The position numbers were made by a program, and so were the translations under genes. From contig CP038123.1 in NCBI GenBank assembly GCA_004519485.1, positions 1 to 64,000 on the forward strand: a DNA stretch of 64,000 bases. Direction: 5' to 3'. Under the pieces are notes generated by a model that searched no databases, had not been told where the DNA came from, and worked only from the letters and a program-made list of their open reading frames with translations. The DNA is from Nannochloropsis oceanica (lineage: Eukaryota; Sar; Eustigmatophyceae; Eustigmatales; Monodopsidaceae). Below are positions 35,150-44,959 of the stretch, in pieces. The stretch's first letter is position 1. Every line of letters begins with the position of its first letter.

Positions 35150-36059
35150 TCATCAATTCTCCACAATCCCTCTCGACTAGGGGTCGCCAGAGACTCTCAT
35201 GCTCGGCCATGCCCGCCCATGCCTTACTCACTGTTCTCAATCGAACGTATTCGAAATGGTCGTGTAAAAAGCCTAGGCAATGCAAATGCAAGTCGGAGGG
35301 CAGTAAACGGAAGGGTCCACCGCCGTGAATTAGCACGGGGTTTGCTCGAAGTAAAACTGCTAGCGGCGCTCCTGCTGTTGCAGCTGCTGTTGCTGCTGCT
35401 GCTGCTGCTGAGATCAAGGAAGGGGATGTAGAGGAAGATGACACTTTATTCCATTTTCCCTCATCCCCTATCACCACTACATCGTCGTCGTCGTCGTCGT
35501 TCTCTTCCTCTTCCTCTTCCAATTCCATCAAATCCTTGAATCTCTCTTGATGCTGCTCCTGTGCCTGTCGCTCTTGCTGTCGATGCGCCCTCGTCGCCGC
35601 CGCGTTCTTCTCATGCAAGCGGACCCGCCATTGATTCAACCCACCACAAGCCTCGCAGCTTCGGTTCTGCGGCGCGTTCAGGCATGTGCACTTGACACAA
35701 TTCCAGGGCGACTCCAATTCTTGCCGCAGCGACGATAGTGACAGCACTCCACCTCTAACCCCAGCATCCTCCTCCTCCTCCTCCTCGTCCCTGCTCGTCA
35801 TCTTCGTGCTTGTCGAAAAGGCAAATCTTCGATCCTTTTCCAAGCGGCGTTGCTTTTGCCGCCGGTCCTGGGAGACGGCCTGCTCCACGCTGCTAATCGT
35901 TGGTAATGACATGGAAGTGGATGTGGAGAACGACGAGGGGAGCATAGGAGGCTCATTACTGGCACTGGCAGAAAAGTGAGAGGAGGAGGAAGAAGTTGAA
36001 GCGACAGGCCGCAGGAGCTCAAAGCCTGGGAGATCGAAGTAGATGCCGGAGGAGGCCAT
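33057..36059 (-). CDS. RanBP2-type zinc finger and F-box-like protein
   Basis: A 1000-residue single-exon protein, probably a ubiquitin-ligase component. Near residues 113-138 lies a RanBP2-type zinc finger, W-x-C-x2-C-x10-C-x2-C (text WNCVKCTCLNAPQNRSCEAC). Around residues 245-290 an F-box-like segment reads LLPSDLHLHCLGFLHD and RLRTVSKAWAGMA, followed by ESLWRPLVERDC. A second Cys4 finger (CKACGLLQADRFGLHCEFC) lies near 370-393. Between residues about 620 and 770, text such as LLWCFSVYSAWVFEVSSFFM and LYLSEVALVAFRENVL recalls cullin repeats. Long Ala, Ser, Gln and Glu runs separate the parts, all coded by CTG/GCT and CTC-type repeats. The zinc fingers are clear, the F-box fair, and the cullin resemblance weak. 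No catalytic domain is visible. Confidence 0.75.
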
Positions 36060-36721
36060 TGCGTTAATGTTGTTGCTGATGATGGTGCTGGCACGGAAGG
36101 ACGCGGCTCAAGGCTGGTGGTGCATGGCCGAGAAGACCTGTGGCACTGTGGATAGAATGAAGAGAGGAGTTCAGTGGTATGCCAAAGCCATGCAACTAAG
36201 AGACGTGTTTGTTGGAGTGTGTCGTGAGCATCAAAAGAGGTGGGCAAAGAGGAGCCGAGACGTGCGTGGAACAAGAAGGGGCGGCGTGTTGCCGTTGGAC
36301 CCCCCACCTCTTGTGCTGCAACCTACTTTCCATCACAACGATTTGAAATATATATTCCAGCGGACAAAAAAAAATAACGACAAGCAATCCCCTACAAAGG
36401 TCAATCTAGTCCTTTCGTTGCCTTTCTTCTTGGTTCTTTCTTGAGTCTGGTGCCCGCACCTTAAGCCTAGAGGAGCGAGGAAAACCTAACCTACTTCCCC
36501 CCTCAGGCACACACATTACCACCTCACCTCCATCCTTTGGATGACGTGTCTCTTGGCCGTATTCCCAATGCCAAAGAAAAAGTTCCGAAAAGAAAGGGTG
36601 GCTCCCCACAATCTGCCGTACCCTCCATTTGTTCCTATCCAGCTCGTCTTTTTCGCCCCTTGTCGGTTCTTTTCCTATGTAATCTACACAAAGCTCTCAT
36701 CGTCGTCTTCGTCTCTTAAAG
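36060..36721. other. Intergenic region, no confident gene
   Basis: Upstream region of the zinc-finger/F-box gene and 3' flank of RPS25. Short open frames on both strands show no motif, and no GGGA tract is present. Confidence 0.5.
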
Positions 36722-37400
36722 TTACTCGGCGGCGGCGATGGCGCGTGTGTAGATGATCTGGGAGTGGTGCACCGAGATGGGTTTAATCAGACCCTTCTCC
36801 TTGAGCTCACGCAGAGCGGCACGGGCCAGAGAACCATTAATCTTGAGGCGCTCGACCAGAGAGGAAGGAGTGATGAGCTTGGACTTGGGGATCTCCGTCA
36901 ACAGACGGTTGTTGTACATCTCCTCGTCGAAAAGCACCTTGTTGGCGACCTTCTCACGCATCTTGCCCTTGGACCACTTCTGCTCGAGAGGGGGAAGGGG
37001 AGGAAAGGGAGGAAAAAAGAATTGAGTACGTGTCCCCTTTGAATAGAAGGACACTTCCCCACTCCCAATACTCCAGTCCCGCTTCAAGGTGTACACGAAC
37101 CTTCTTCTTGCTCTTTCCGCCCGCCATGGCGGCGGCGAGCTTTTGCTCCTTTGTCTTTTGTTGGACCTTGGGGGGCTGTGGTGAGACGGAGGGAAGGGAG
37201 GGGGGAAAGAGATGATGGGATGAGCATTACGTCTTGTTGTGTGGCTAGACAGGCGAGCATGCTCCACTATCTGATACACATGTATACAGGGCACTACAAA
37301 GCACTCATGGCAGCTAATAGTCCTCCGTTGCTGGCATGCTCTTTGCTCTTTTCCCTCCCCTCCCTCCCTCGCTCTCTTCATCCCACCCGTGACTTACCAT
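36722..37400 (-). CDS. RPS25: 40S ribosomal protein eS25
   Basis: Cytosolic small-subunit protein eS25. Three exons (37400-37398, 37175-37101, 36979-36722) give 111 residues. Exon 1 holds only the ATG; exon 2 starts directly with [12 protein letters not shown], matching the MPPK start of the family. Exon 3 contains [58 protein letters not shown] and [10 protein letters not shown], all canonical. The Lys-rich N-terminus is shorter than in animals. The donor after exon 2 is GTTCGT, a weak form. Splitting immediately after the ATG keeps frame and amino acid order, which makes this start convincing. Confidence 0.95.
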
Positions 37401-38069
37401 CTTTGCACTGGTGCGGCAAGATAGAGGCCCTACTTAGCTGCTTCCTCTCCTACGGACAACAAGGATGGTGACTCCCTGTGTATACAAGTGTGATAATGGT
37501 GGGTGTGAGTGGACGTGCTTGTGTGCGTTGTGCTTGCCTTGCGTATACCTTCGCTCCTTTCCTTCTCTTCCCCTTGCCCCGGTCTCCCACCACCCAACCA
37601 ACCGCGCAACCCCCAAATCAAACTGTAGACCTTCAGGCATACATACACAGGCATGATGGCACGGACGTGGGAATGGCAACGGTGTTGTTAGATGGTCTAA
37701 AGACTAGGGAAAGCAGGGCATCATCAAATGCGGCAGGCGATGCGAGGCCTCCCGTTCATCCATCCAGCGCGGCTGAACGCAGCCTGTGTAAGCGGCTTCC
37801 GGCAGCCCCTCGTTCCGTCCCCTCAATAATTTCGGAAAATTCAAGCAAACAACAGGCATAAAGTAAATATGCCAAGTCTTTTGGATCCTGATACCATTGT
37901 ATTTTTTGGGGCTGCTTAGAATGAATGGCAGAGCCAACGAAAGGCTGTTCATGTAAAAATGCAGCTCCCGTCAACCTCCCCACCCACAGGCAAATGTCAA
38001 CATTTTGATGTCCAACTCTTTTCTTTTAGACTTTACCAAATATAATCTGTGATACTCTCTACTGTTTTA
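37401..38069. other. Intergenic region, no confident gene
   Basis: Upstream region of RPS25, which must include its 5' leader, and 3' flank of the methyltransferase gene. No coding region is supported. Confidence 0.5.
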
Positions 38070-38816
38070 TCATGATTGAAAGAGAAAGAAGCCACGCTTG
38101 CTCTGCTCTGCCCGATCGTACGGCGGGGCCAGGAACCGCGTCTCGAGTTCGGCCGAGGCTGGTGCCCATGTATTGAAAATGTATGTCAGGTGACCTGGTC
38201 TGGCTCTTTCCAAGCGAGAAAATAGCCAGGGCGTAAGTTTGTCTAGTACTGCGGGAAGTAGATAGAAATAAAAGACGGTGCTTGCTTTTACGGCGGCCGC
38301 CACCAGGGCGTGACTATCTCTCCCACTGCCCTCTTCCTTCCTCTCCGCAAACCCCCCCTCTTCTTCCGCATTCAAATCACTCAAAACATCAAACAAATCC
38401 CCCTCAAATATCTGAACTAAATTGCTCTTTTTTTGCTCCTTGGCCTTCTCCCGCGCAAGCTCTGCGAGCACTGCATCAATCTCGAGTCCGTAGCACTGAC
38501 AGCCAAATCGAGCGGCCTCAAGCAAAAAAGCTCCATCCCCACAACCCACGTCCATCACCACCGCGGACCCGGTCAACAAACTTCCGATGACTGCAAAAAT
38601 GTTGTCCATCTTGTCTCGTTTGCTGCTGACAAAGGGACTGACCACGCCTCGCGCCCAGGCAAACCCGAATGTGCCGATCTGAGGCTTCACCAGTAAGAAG
38701 TCTTGTGGGTACAGTCGCATTTTCTTGGCCAGCTCTGGGTCGTCATCCTCCCCACCAGTACTTTGAAGGGGTGTTGATATACCAGAATCATGCATTTGAT
38801 GGTGCCGGTGGGTCAT
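38070..38816 (-). CDS. SAM-dependent methyltransferase, FAM173-like
   Basis: A class I S-adenosylmethionine methyltransferase of 248 residues. Motif I, VMDVGCGDGAFLLEAARFG, lies near residues 85-103, followed by the acidic end of strand 2 in YGLEIDAVLAELAREKA. The catalytic region reads FEGDLFDVL and, later, ASTVFYFYLLPAVLDKL. The order (motif I, acidic loop, D-L-F/W and V-x-F-Y-L-L-P) resembles the FAM173/ATPSCKMT lysine methyltransferases, which modify mitochondrial proteins, but substrate cannot be read here. The first ATG in the open frame is at 38816; the frame is open a little further upstream without an ATG, so a 5' exon cannot be excluded. No clear organelle leader is visible. Confidence 0.75.
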   Translation of the reverse strand: MTHRHHQMHDSGISTPLQSTGGEDDDPELAKKMRLYPQDFLLVKPQIGTFGFAWARGVVSPFVSSKRDKMDNIFAVIGSLLTGSAVVMDVGCGDGAFLLEAARFGCQCYGLEIDAVLAELAREKAKEQKKSNLVQIFEGDLFDVLSDLNAEEEGGFAERKEEGSGRDSHALVAAAVKASTVFYFYLLPAVLDKLTPWLFSRLERARPGHLTYIFNTWAPASAELETRFLAPPYDRAEQSKRGFFLFQS

Positions 38817-39231
38817 TCTCTCGTCTCGTTTGCCTTGGTCTTGCAATTACTTCTCCACCCCCGGTTCGTGAAGTGGTGCTGCGGGCGCAAAAGACCAGAT
38901 GAAATAGTGTCTGCGGGGTCGAAAAAGAGTGAGAAAATACATCAGGAAGCTTAATCAAGATGATAAGAAGAAGAAGACTGGCGCTCTGTGTGACTGCGGG
39001 TGTGCACCCTAGGTGCCAGCGAACAACAAGGTTGAAGTGTCTCTCGTCTTCCTGCTGGTCCACCTAAATCGAGTTTGGTGGTGCGTCCCACTCTTTGTTT
39101 ACGGATCCCATCCACCACTGCTCTCTAACAAGCCACGACTAACTTATAACCATCCTGTGCATACACAGGTCTTCATCACTTTACTCCGTCCGCCCACTAA
39201 CGTCGTGAAAGCAGCCCCGCCTGACGCACGT
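38817..39231. other. Divergent promoter region, methyltransferase and ferredoxin
   Basis: 415 bases between two divergent starts. An in-frame extension upstream of the ferredoxin ATG (from 39013) is open but would precede the signal peptide, so it is more likely 5' leader. Confidence 0.5.
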
Positions 39232-40036
39232 ATGGCCTCCAGACAGATCTCCGTGCTGCAACTAGCAGTGCTGCAAGCCGGTGTCCTTCTAGCCATGCTA
39301 CTCATCCAGACTCCCAATCCCAGCCAGGCCTTCCTCCTGCCCAAGATAATACGACAAGGTCGTGTTGGTGATCAGCAACCGCAACTGCGACTGCGGCATG
39401 CCCAGATCTACTCCCCCACATCCCTCTACGCCTCGGAACCCAAACGCCTCACTATCACCGAACAGCTCAAGTTCTCCCCAAACCGATGGAAGCGGAATGG
39501 CGAGCCACTTGAACCTGGTTACGGAGGGATCTGGCCGGGCAACCCTGATGCCAAGACGTATAAGGTAAACTCGGGTGCTTTCGTTGAGAGCGGATCGTGT
39601 TGATTCATGCCGCTCTCTTTTCCCTTACCTCACCCTTCCCTCCCCCTCTCCCGTCTTTCCCTCCCAGGTGACCGTCATGGACCCCCGATCCAAGACTAAT
39701 TATACGATGGACGTTCCTGAGGATCGGTACATTTTCTTTGCCTTTGAAGATGCTGGGGTGGACTTGCCGTTAATGAACGGGAAAAGGATGTGCCGCAATG
39801 GGTGCTGTACGACATGTGCGGTTAAAATGACGGAGGGAAAAGTAAAGATGGAAGCTGCTTTAGGGCTGTTGCGAGAGATGAAACAGGCGGGATATGCATT
39901 GACGTGCTGTTCATTGCCCAAGTCGGACATAGTGTGTGAGTTGCAGGATGAGGATGAGGTATACAAAAAACAGTGGGGAGAGACGTTCGAGGGTGGGGGG
40001 GTGGAATGGGGCGGATTTCTGCCGGAGGATGATTAA
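39232..40036 (+). CDS. Plastid [2Fe-2S] ferredoxin, FdC2-like
   Basis: A plant-type ferredoxin of 233 residues from two exons (39232-39564, 39668-40036). The cluster motif is C-x4-C-x2-C-x29-C at residues 153, 158, 161 and 191 (text CRNGCCTTC and YALTCCS), with an extra Cys beside two of the ligands. The C-terminus extends past the usual end with QDEDEVYKKQWGETFEGGGV, a tail typical of the FdC2 ferredoxins of plants and cyanobacteria, which differ from photosynthetic Fd1 and are linked to thylakoid function. The presequence has a hydrophobic signal (LAVLQAGVLLAMLLI) and then SQAFLLP with Phe at the cleavage site, so complex-plastid import is likely. About 60 residues between presequence and domain (KRLTITEQLKFSPNRWKRNG) are also conserved-looking. 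Confidence 0.9.
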
Positions 40037-40324
40037 GAAAAAGGGGAGGAGGAAAATAATCTCTAGAAAATGGAGAAAGGGGAGAAAGAAAAATGAGGAG
40101 AACTAGGTTGGAGAGAGAGAAGAGAGATTAAATGAGAGGAGAGCTCCGATCCGCTTTTGATTTTGAGTTGGGGCTACTTGCCACATGATGATACGGTAGA
40201 AAGGAAAGCAACAAAACTTTGTATTTTGCCCTGATTCAATCAACAACACGGTCTCAACTACTTCGTTTCCCTCTTCTCACCAGTTTAAATTTGATCGATT
40301 ATTTTGCCTCTCATTTCCTTAACT

Positions 40325-41881
40325 TCAGAACCCCTTGCTGTCAAGCCTCAGTATAGGCCCTCCCAAAGGACAAGGCATCCACTCCTTACACCTCACCCAA
40401 CCCTCTTCCTCCCCCTCTTCACCCTTCTCTTCCTCCACTTCCTCCTCTCCAACCCCAACCCACGGCCCGAGGCCCAGCCCCTGTGTCTGCACAGGAAGAC
40501 AAGCCGGAGAGCACATATATTCCCTCTCTGCACTCGTCCAGCTGCCCTGCGCCTTGTCCCTTAAATTAAACCGTATCCCAGGGGCCCGTCGCAAGGCAAA
40601 TAAAGCCTCGGATCGTCCATAGGCAAAGTGGGAGTGCCAGTCTTTGCTTCGAAGGTATGAGAGCCACATGCTGTAGGTATACGGGAAGGGGGAGGTGGTG
40701 GGGGAGGGGGGGCTTGTTACTCCTCCTTCTTCTGCTGCTGCTTCTGATTCTGCTGTTCTTGCTGCTTTCTCTTCTTCTCCTACAGTTACTCTTTTCCCTT
40801 CTCTACACTGAACCATGCCGGTGGCAGCAAGTCGGGAAAATAAGGAGTGGGCGAAGCCCGGAAATTTTCGTTGGAGGCGAATTAGCAAGGGAGCATATAG
40901 CTGTCGATGCTTGGCTTCGTGCATTGCTTTGATCTCAGGAGGGGTGTGTAGGATTGTTGTAGGGAATGTGGTTGGTTTTGTTGAGACTGCTGAGGCGGCC
41001 ACTGCTGCCGCTTCGGCTTCGAGGTGGTGGTCGGGGAGGAGGAAGAAGGAGGTCTCGGGGGAGGAAGAGGAGGAGGAGCTTTCTTCTGGTGAGATGCGTA
41101 CCAGGGCAGGAAGGAGGAAGGTGGTGACAAAGGAGGGTGTGACCGAAGCGAGGAGTCCATCCAAGGCTTCAGCCAAACGAGCGTCACTAGCCGTCTTGAT
41201 TCCACCACCACCGCTAATACTACTGCTGCTGCTGCTGCTACTGCTACTGTTGCCACTGCTGCCATTGCTGCCATTCCCATTCCCCACACCTTTTTCTTTC
41301 GGTGCCCGACATGCTCGGCACAGGGCATTAGGGGATTCTTCCTGTGCCGCCAGCGCCACATTTTTATAGGAAACCAAAATGTAAGTGGCGGCGGCGGCGG
41401 CTGACTCCAGGTCATGCGCCTGCTTCTCCCAGTACCCTCGGTAAAGCCAATCCAATAAATGCTGGGCCCCCATTCTAAGTGTGGCCAGCGAAGGAAGACT
41501 CGCATGTGTAGCTTCGTGACGGAGATCTACCAGCCACTGCGAGATCCCCAAGCGGGCAGCCACGGCATTTACTGGCTCAGCATAAAATTTGGTTTGTAGC
41601 CCTTCGACGAGACCATTGATAGCCCGTGTGATCACCATGCCGTACAAATTCCGAAGCTCCAACGCCGATCGACTCCCATTAAGACCACTTTCAAGTAAAG
41701 CTACTTCTAACAGGGATGCGGTGGCGTCTATGGCCACGGGAAGTCGACCCCGGGCACGCCAGGCCTTGACTCGCCCTACACCCCGCAGCCGGCTGTCTGT
41801 GTCGGGTGAAAAGAGCCACTTGCTAGTCTCGGTCCATTCGGCCCAATCCTGCCAGGGTAGGACCCTCGGAGTGTATTCCAT
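40325..41881 (-). CDS. LAS1: LAS1-like pre-rRNA endonuclease
   Basis: LAS1 cuts the ITS2 spacer of pre-rRNA together with GRC3 in the nucleus. A single exon gives 518 residues. The N-terminal HEPN domain contains YGMVITRAINGLVEGLQ, GISQWLVDLRHEATHASLPS and LLDWLYRGYW. RHEATH supplies the R-x4-H catalytic signature of HEPN RNases, and LR-H-x-A-T-H-x3-LP is diagnostic for LAS1. The start at 41881 (MEYTPRVLPWQDWAEW) fits the family start, which opens with a Pro/Trp-rich segment. The C-terminal part is less conserved, with Ser/Gly and Ala runs coded by CTG/GCT repeats, and ends with CPLGGPILRLDSKGF. Confidence 0.92.
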   Translation of the reverse strand: MEYTPRVLPWQDWAEWTETSKWLFSPDTDSRLRGVGRVKAWRARGRLPVAIDATASLLEVALLESGLNGSRSALELRNLYGMVITRAINGLVEGLQTKFYAEPVNAVAARLGISQWLVDLRHEATHASLPSLATLRMGAQHLLDWLYRGYWEKQAHDLESAAAAATYILVSYKNVALAAQEESPNALCRACRAPKEKGVGNGNGSNGSSGNSSSSSSSSSSISGGGGIKTASDARLAEALDGLLASVTPSFVTTFLLPALVRISPEESSSSSSSPETSFFLLPDHHLEAEAAAVAASAVSTKPTTFPTTILHTPPEIKAMHEAKHRQLYAPLLIRLQRKFPGFAHSLFSRLAATGMVQCREGKRVTVGEEEKAARTAESEAAAEEGGVTSPPSPTTSPFPYTYSMWLSYLRSKDWHSHFAYGRSEALFALRRAPGIRFNLRDKAQGSWTSAEREYMCSPACLPVQTQGLGLGPWVGVGEEEVEEEKGEEGEEEGWVRCKEWMPCPLGGPILRLDSKGF

Positions 41882-42618
41882 ATTGCTGAGAATGTGGCAG
41901 TGCTGATGGATCAAAGTCGCGGTGCTGCAGTCATCTCTGTGGTGTGTGGGATGGGGGAAGGATGGGGCAAAATCGGTCAAGGGGTGGGGAGGTCAGTTAT
42001 TGGTATTTTGATTTGGCGCCGCTTGATGTGAAGGTATGAGGGAATCCAGAGGCCCATGGAGCCTATCAAGGGTTTATCTAAGATGGAAGTGGGGTGTTGG
42101 CGCAGTTTTGGACGCTTGACGATTTGATTGTGGTTTGCTTTGGCGTGACCATCCGCTCGGCCGCGGCAAACGGTCTTCTCCAACCTCCCTACTTTAAAGC
42201 CTTCCCAGAAAAAAATAAAAGCAGAGGTAAAGCCTTTTTAACGTTCAACCGTCAGTCAGTGAGAGTCAATGAGTCAGAAAAATAATTTGTAGTTTTACTT
42301 TTGTTGTTGGTTTCGTTGCTCCGTTGCTTTCCGTGGCTCCTGCTGTTGCTGCTGGTCCTGGTAGCACAGGCGAGGGGAGTCTTGAGCTCTTCCTCACTGC
42401 TGCTCACTTCCATAAGTACATATGCGAAAGAGCAAAGCTTTTCCTTCAAACTTTCTGTTTTTCGTTCCCTCAATCCATCTTCTTTACTCTCTTTTCCTCT
42501 CTCTACCCTTCTTTTCCTTCATTTTCTCCTCCTCCCTGCGTTTACATACACGCTTACTCTCACTCCCTCGCTTTATCCTACGTCTCTCCCACGTACCTAT
42601 TATCAATCGTTCACCCAC
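41882..42618. other. Upstream of LAS1 and 3' flank of the transporter gene
   Basis: 737 bases without a supported gene. 42470-42660 is pyrimidine-rich on the plus strand (purine-rich in the sense of the transporter gene). Confidence 0.5.
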
Positions 42619-44094
42619 TTACACTGTCACTGTATTCGGTCTTGAGCATCTTCTATCTCCTACGAGCCCTCCCTCCCCCTCGTCATCCTCCTCCCCGTCC
42701 TCATCCGCCGCCGCCAACAAAGGTTTCGCCTCCAGCTTCAGTATCTCTCTCCTCTCCCTTTCCACCAAAGCTGCCATGCTGTTCTTCCCATTCCCTCCTC
42801 CACTCCCATCATCACCGCTCATACTTCCTCCCTCCCTATCCAAGACCTCCCCCGTCTTCCCTCCCTCTCCCCCTCCTCCATGACCACCACCATGCCCTCC
42901 CTTGCCCTTCCGTTCGAAGAAACCGGATATCATCGCTGCGAAGGCCACCACCAACCCGAGCGTCTGGATGCCGTTTAAGGAATGACCGTAGATATATATA
43001 GATGCCACAAGGGTCACGACCTTCCTAGCCAATCCCATTATCGAGCAGGTCAAGGCTCCAAACTTCGAAATCGTCACAAAGATGAACACCTGGCCAAAGG
43101 CACCACTCACCCCAAGAAGGAGAAGGAGGAAGCCCGTCTCATGGCACATCAAGATAAAATAATTGATTTGGCCCATGACAATCAACCCGATCCCGGCCAG
43201 GATCGCCTTGCCGAGGTGCATGTTGTACATGAGGTCGAAGGGGCCTACGTGGTGGGTTGCCATCAGCTTGTCCTCGTAAGCCCCGGTCCCTCCGTCAAAA
43301 GACAGGGAAATAAAGAGCAAGATCGCGCCAGCTGTCGAGGCATTCTCCTTGGTTTTGCTGCTGTTGCTGTTGTTGGACTGCTTTCCCATCATGAACATGG
43401 CGACACCGGCCGTTATAATCAAAACATTAACGTATTTTTTTAACGGATATTTCTTGCCCATTATAGCGCCCATGAGCATTACGGGGATGGGCTTGCAGCT
43501 CTTGGCCAGGACTTGAACTGGGTAGATCACGTATCTGGAGATGAAGAGGGCGGAAAGAAATGAAGAAAATTCAATCAGTAAATGAATATACAAGAGATGA
43601 ATGAATCATAATATAACGTGAATGATATAATTTGAGCGTTACCTGAGACTCCGCACACTGCAATAAGTGGATCCCATACTCGTCATGGCCAACACCATGA
43701 GTCGACTCGGCGCCACCGTCGTCGGCTTCTCGGCACGCACGTACCGGCCTACATACGCCGTCCCTGAGTACAGCAATGAGGTCACGAAGATCAAGCTCAA
43801 CTCATGCAGCTTCCTCCCTCCCGACGTCGCAAATTCCATCACGATTCCATAGGCAATAAACGAGCCCATGATACCGATAAAACAAACCACCAGCCAGATC
43901 ATCCCCCCCGTTGTATTGATGTCCATCTGACTGCTACTCCTCCGTACCACCGCCAAAGACTTCCTACTTTTGCTGCTGCTGCCACTGCTGCTGGTGGCGC
44001 TGGTGGCGCTGCTGTGAACGGGGAGGCTGGGTATGGTGCTGGAGTCTGAATAATCGATTTCCATGGGCTGCATGCCTTTGGCGCCGCTGGCCAT
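42619..44094 (-). CDS. SLC35B1-type nucleotide-sugar/ATP transporter
   Basis: An EamA/DMT-fold membrane carrier of the SLC35B1 group, which moves UDP-galactose, or ATP in exchange for ADP, across the ER membrane. Two exons (44094-43643, 43534-42619) give 455 residues. Exon 1 has a Ser-rich cytosolic start, then a first membrane segment (MIWLVVCFIGIMGSFIAYGI). Exon 2 opens with the family signature YVIYPVQVLAKSCKPIPVML, followed by KKYPLKKYVNVLIITAGVA, LLFISLSFDGGTGAYEDKL and FGALTCSIMGLARKVVTLVA. About ten membrane segments are visible. The C-terminal tail is Gly/Glu-rich and shows no obvious KKxx retrieval signal. Substrate assignment rests on family likeness only. Confidence 0.92.
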
Positions 44095-44959
44095 GGAGCT
44101 GTGATTGGGAGGGGAGTAAGGGAAGGAGGGAGGGTAAGTTACTGCTTCTGTGTGTCGAACATGCGGATATCGTCCGTCTCTCCTTTACCTTCCACATATT
44201 TCTCCTTACCTGCGCAAGGCTCCTTCCTCGAGAGCACTGCTGCTTGTGGTGCTGGTGCTGGTGCTGGTGCTGCCGTTGCCGTCCATCTCTTGACTTTATC
44301 CCTTTTTTCCACGCTCTTACAACACCCTCCGTAAAAATGCCTCCTAATTTATTGACTTGTCTTCTCACTGCTTTTGTTACTGCCGCTGCTGCTCCTGCCA
44401 ATCGACCGTCATTCCCCCTTGTGCCTTTTGCTTTCCCTGTAAAATGGACCTTCTACGTCGATGCCCGTGATGATGATGATGATGATGGTGGTGGTGCCGG
44501 TTGCGGGGAGGGAAAAGGGTAAGACCCCGGGCCCCGGTGCGCGAGTCACCTGCAAATGTGTTCGTGTATATATATGTGTGTATGTGCGTAAGGGTAAGGG
44601 ACGTGTGGACGTAAGCTGTGTGATTGTGGGCAGTGGGACGAAGGGAAGAAAAAGCAATTAAGGCGCATCGCTTTTTCTTCTTCCAGCGATCATGGAGGTC
44701 ATGTCTGACAGGAGGGCGCAGCCTGTCCTCGAGTGCATGTCCGCTTTACTTTCTTATCCCCTTGGACACAGAGAGTGGAGTGCCTTTTCGTGCACATTTC
44801 GCTCACGCATTCACTACCTTTATCATGACGCCAACACAGGCACGCCACGACAACAAGAGGGATGGTGGTAGGCATATAACCAGAGCCCCAATCGTCGAAT
44901 TAGCCTCCCCTCCTCTCTCCTGCCCTTCCCCTCCCTTCCTTCCACAAATCGCTGCAACT
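44095..44959. other. Divergent promoter region, transporter and aldo-keto reductase
   Basis: 865 bases with no supported gene. It includes a GGTGCT repeat at about 44248-44275 and short GAT repeats near 44470. Confidence 0.5.

Noticed and set aside
42324-43001. 225-codon plus frame opposite the transporter
   Set aside because: Ser/Pro-rich chance frame in a pyrimidine-rich 3' flank; the antisense transporter is certain.
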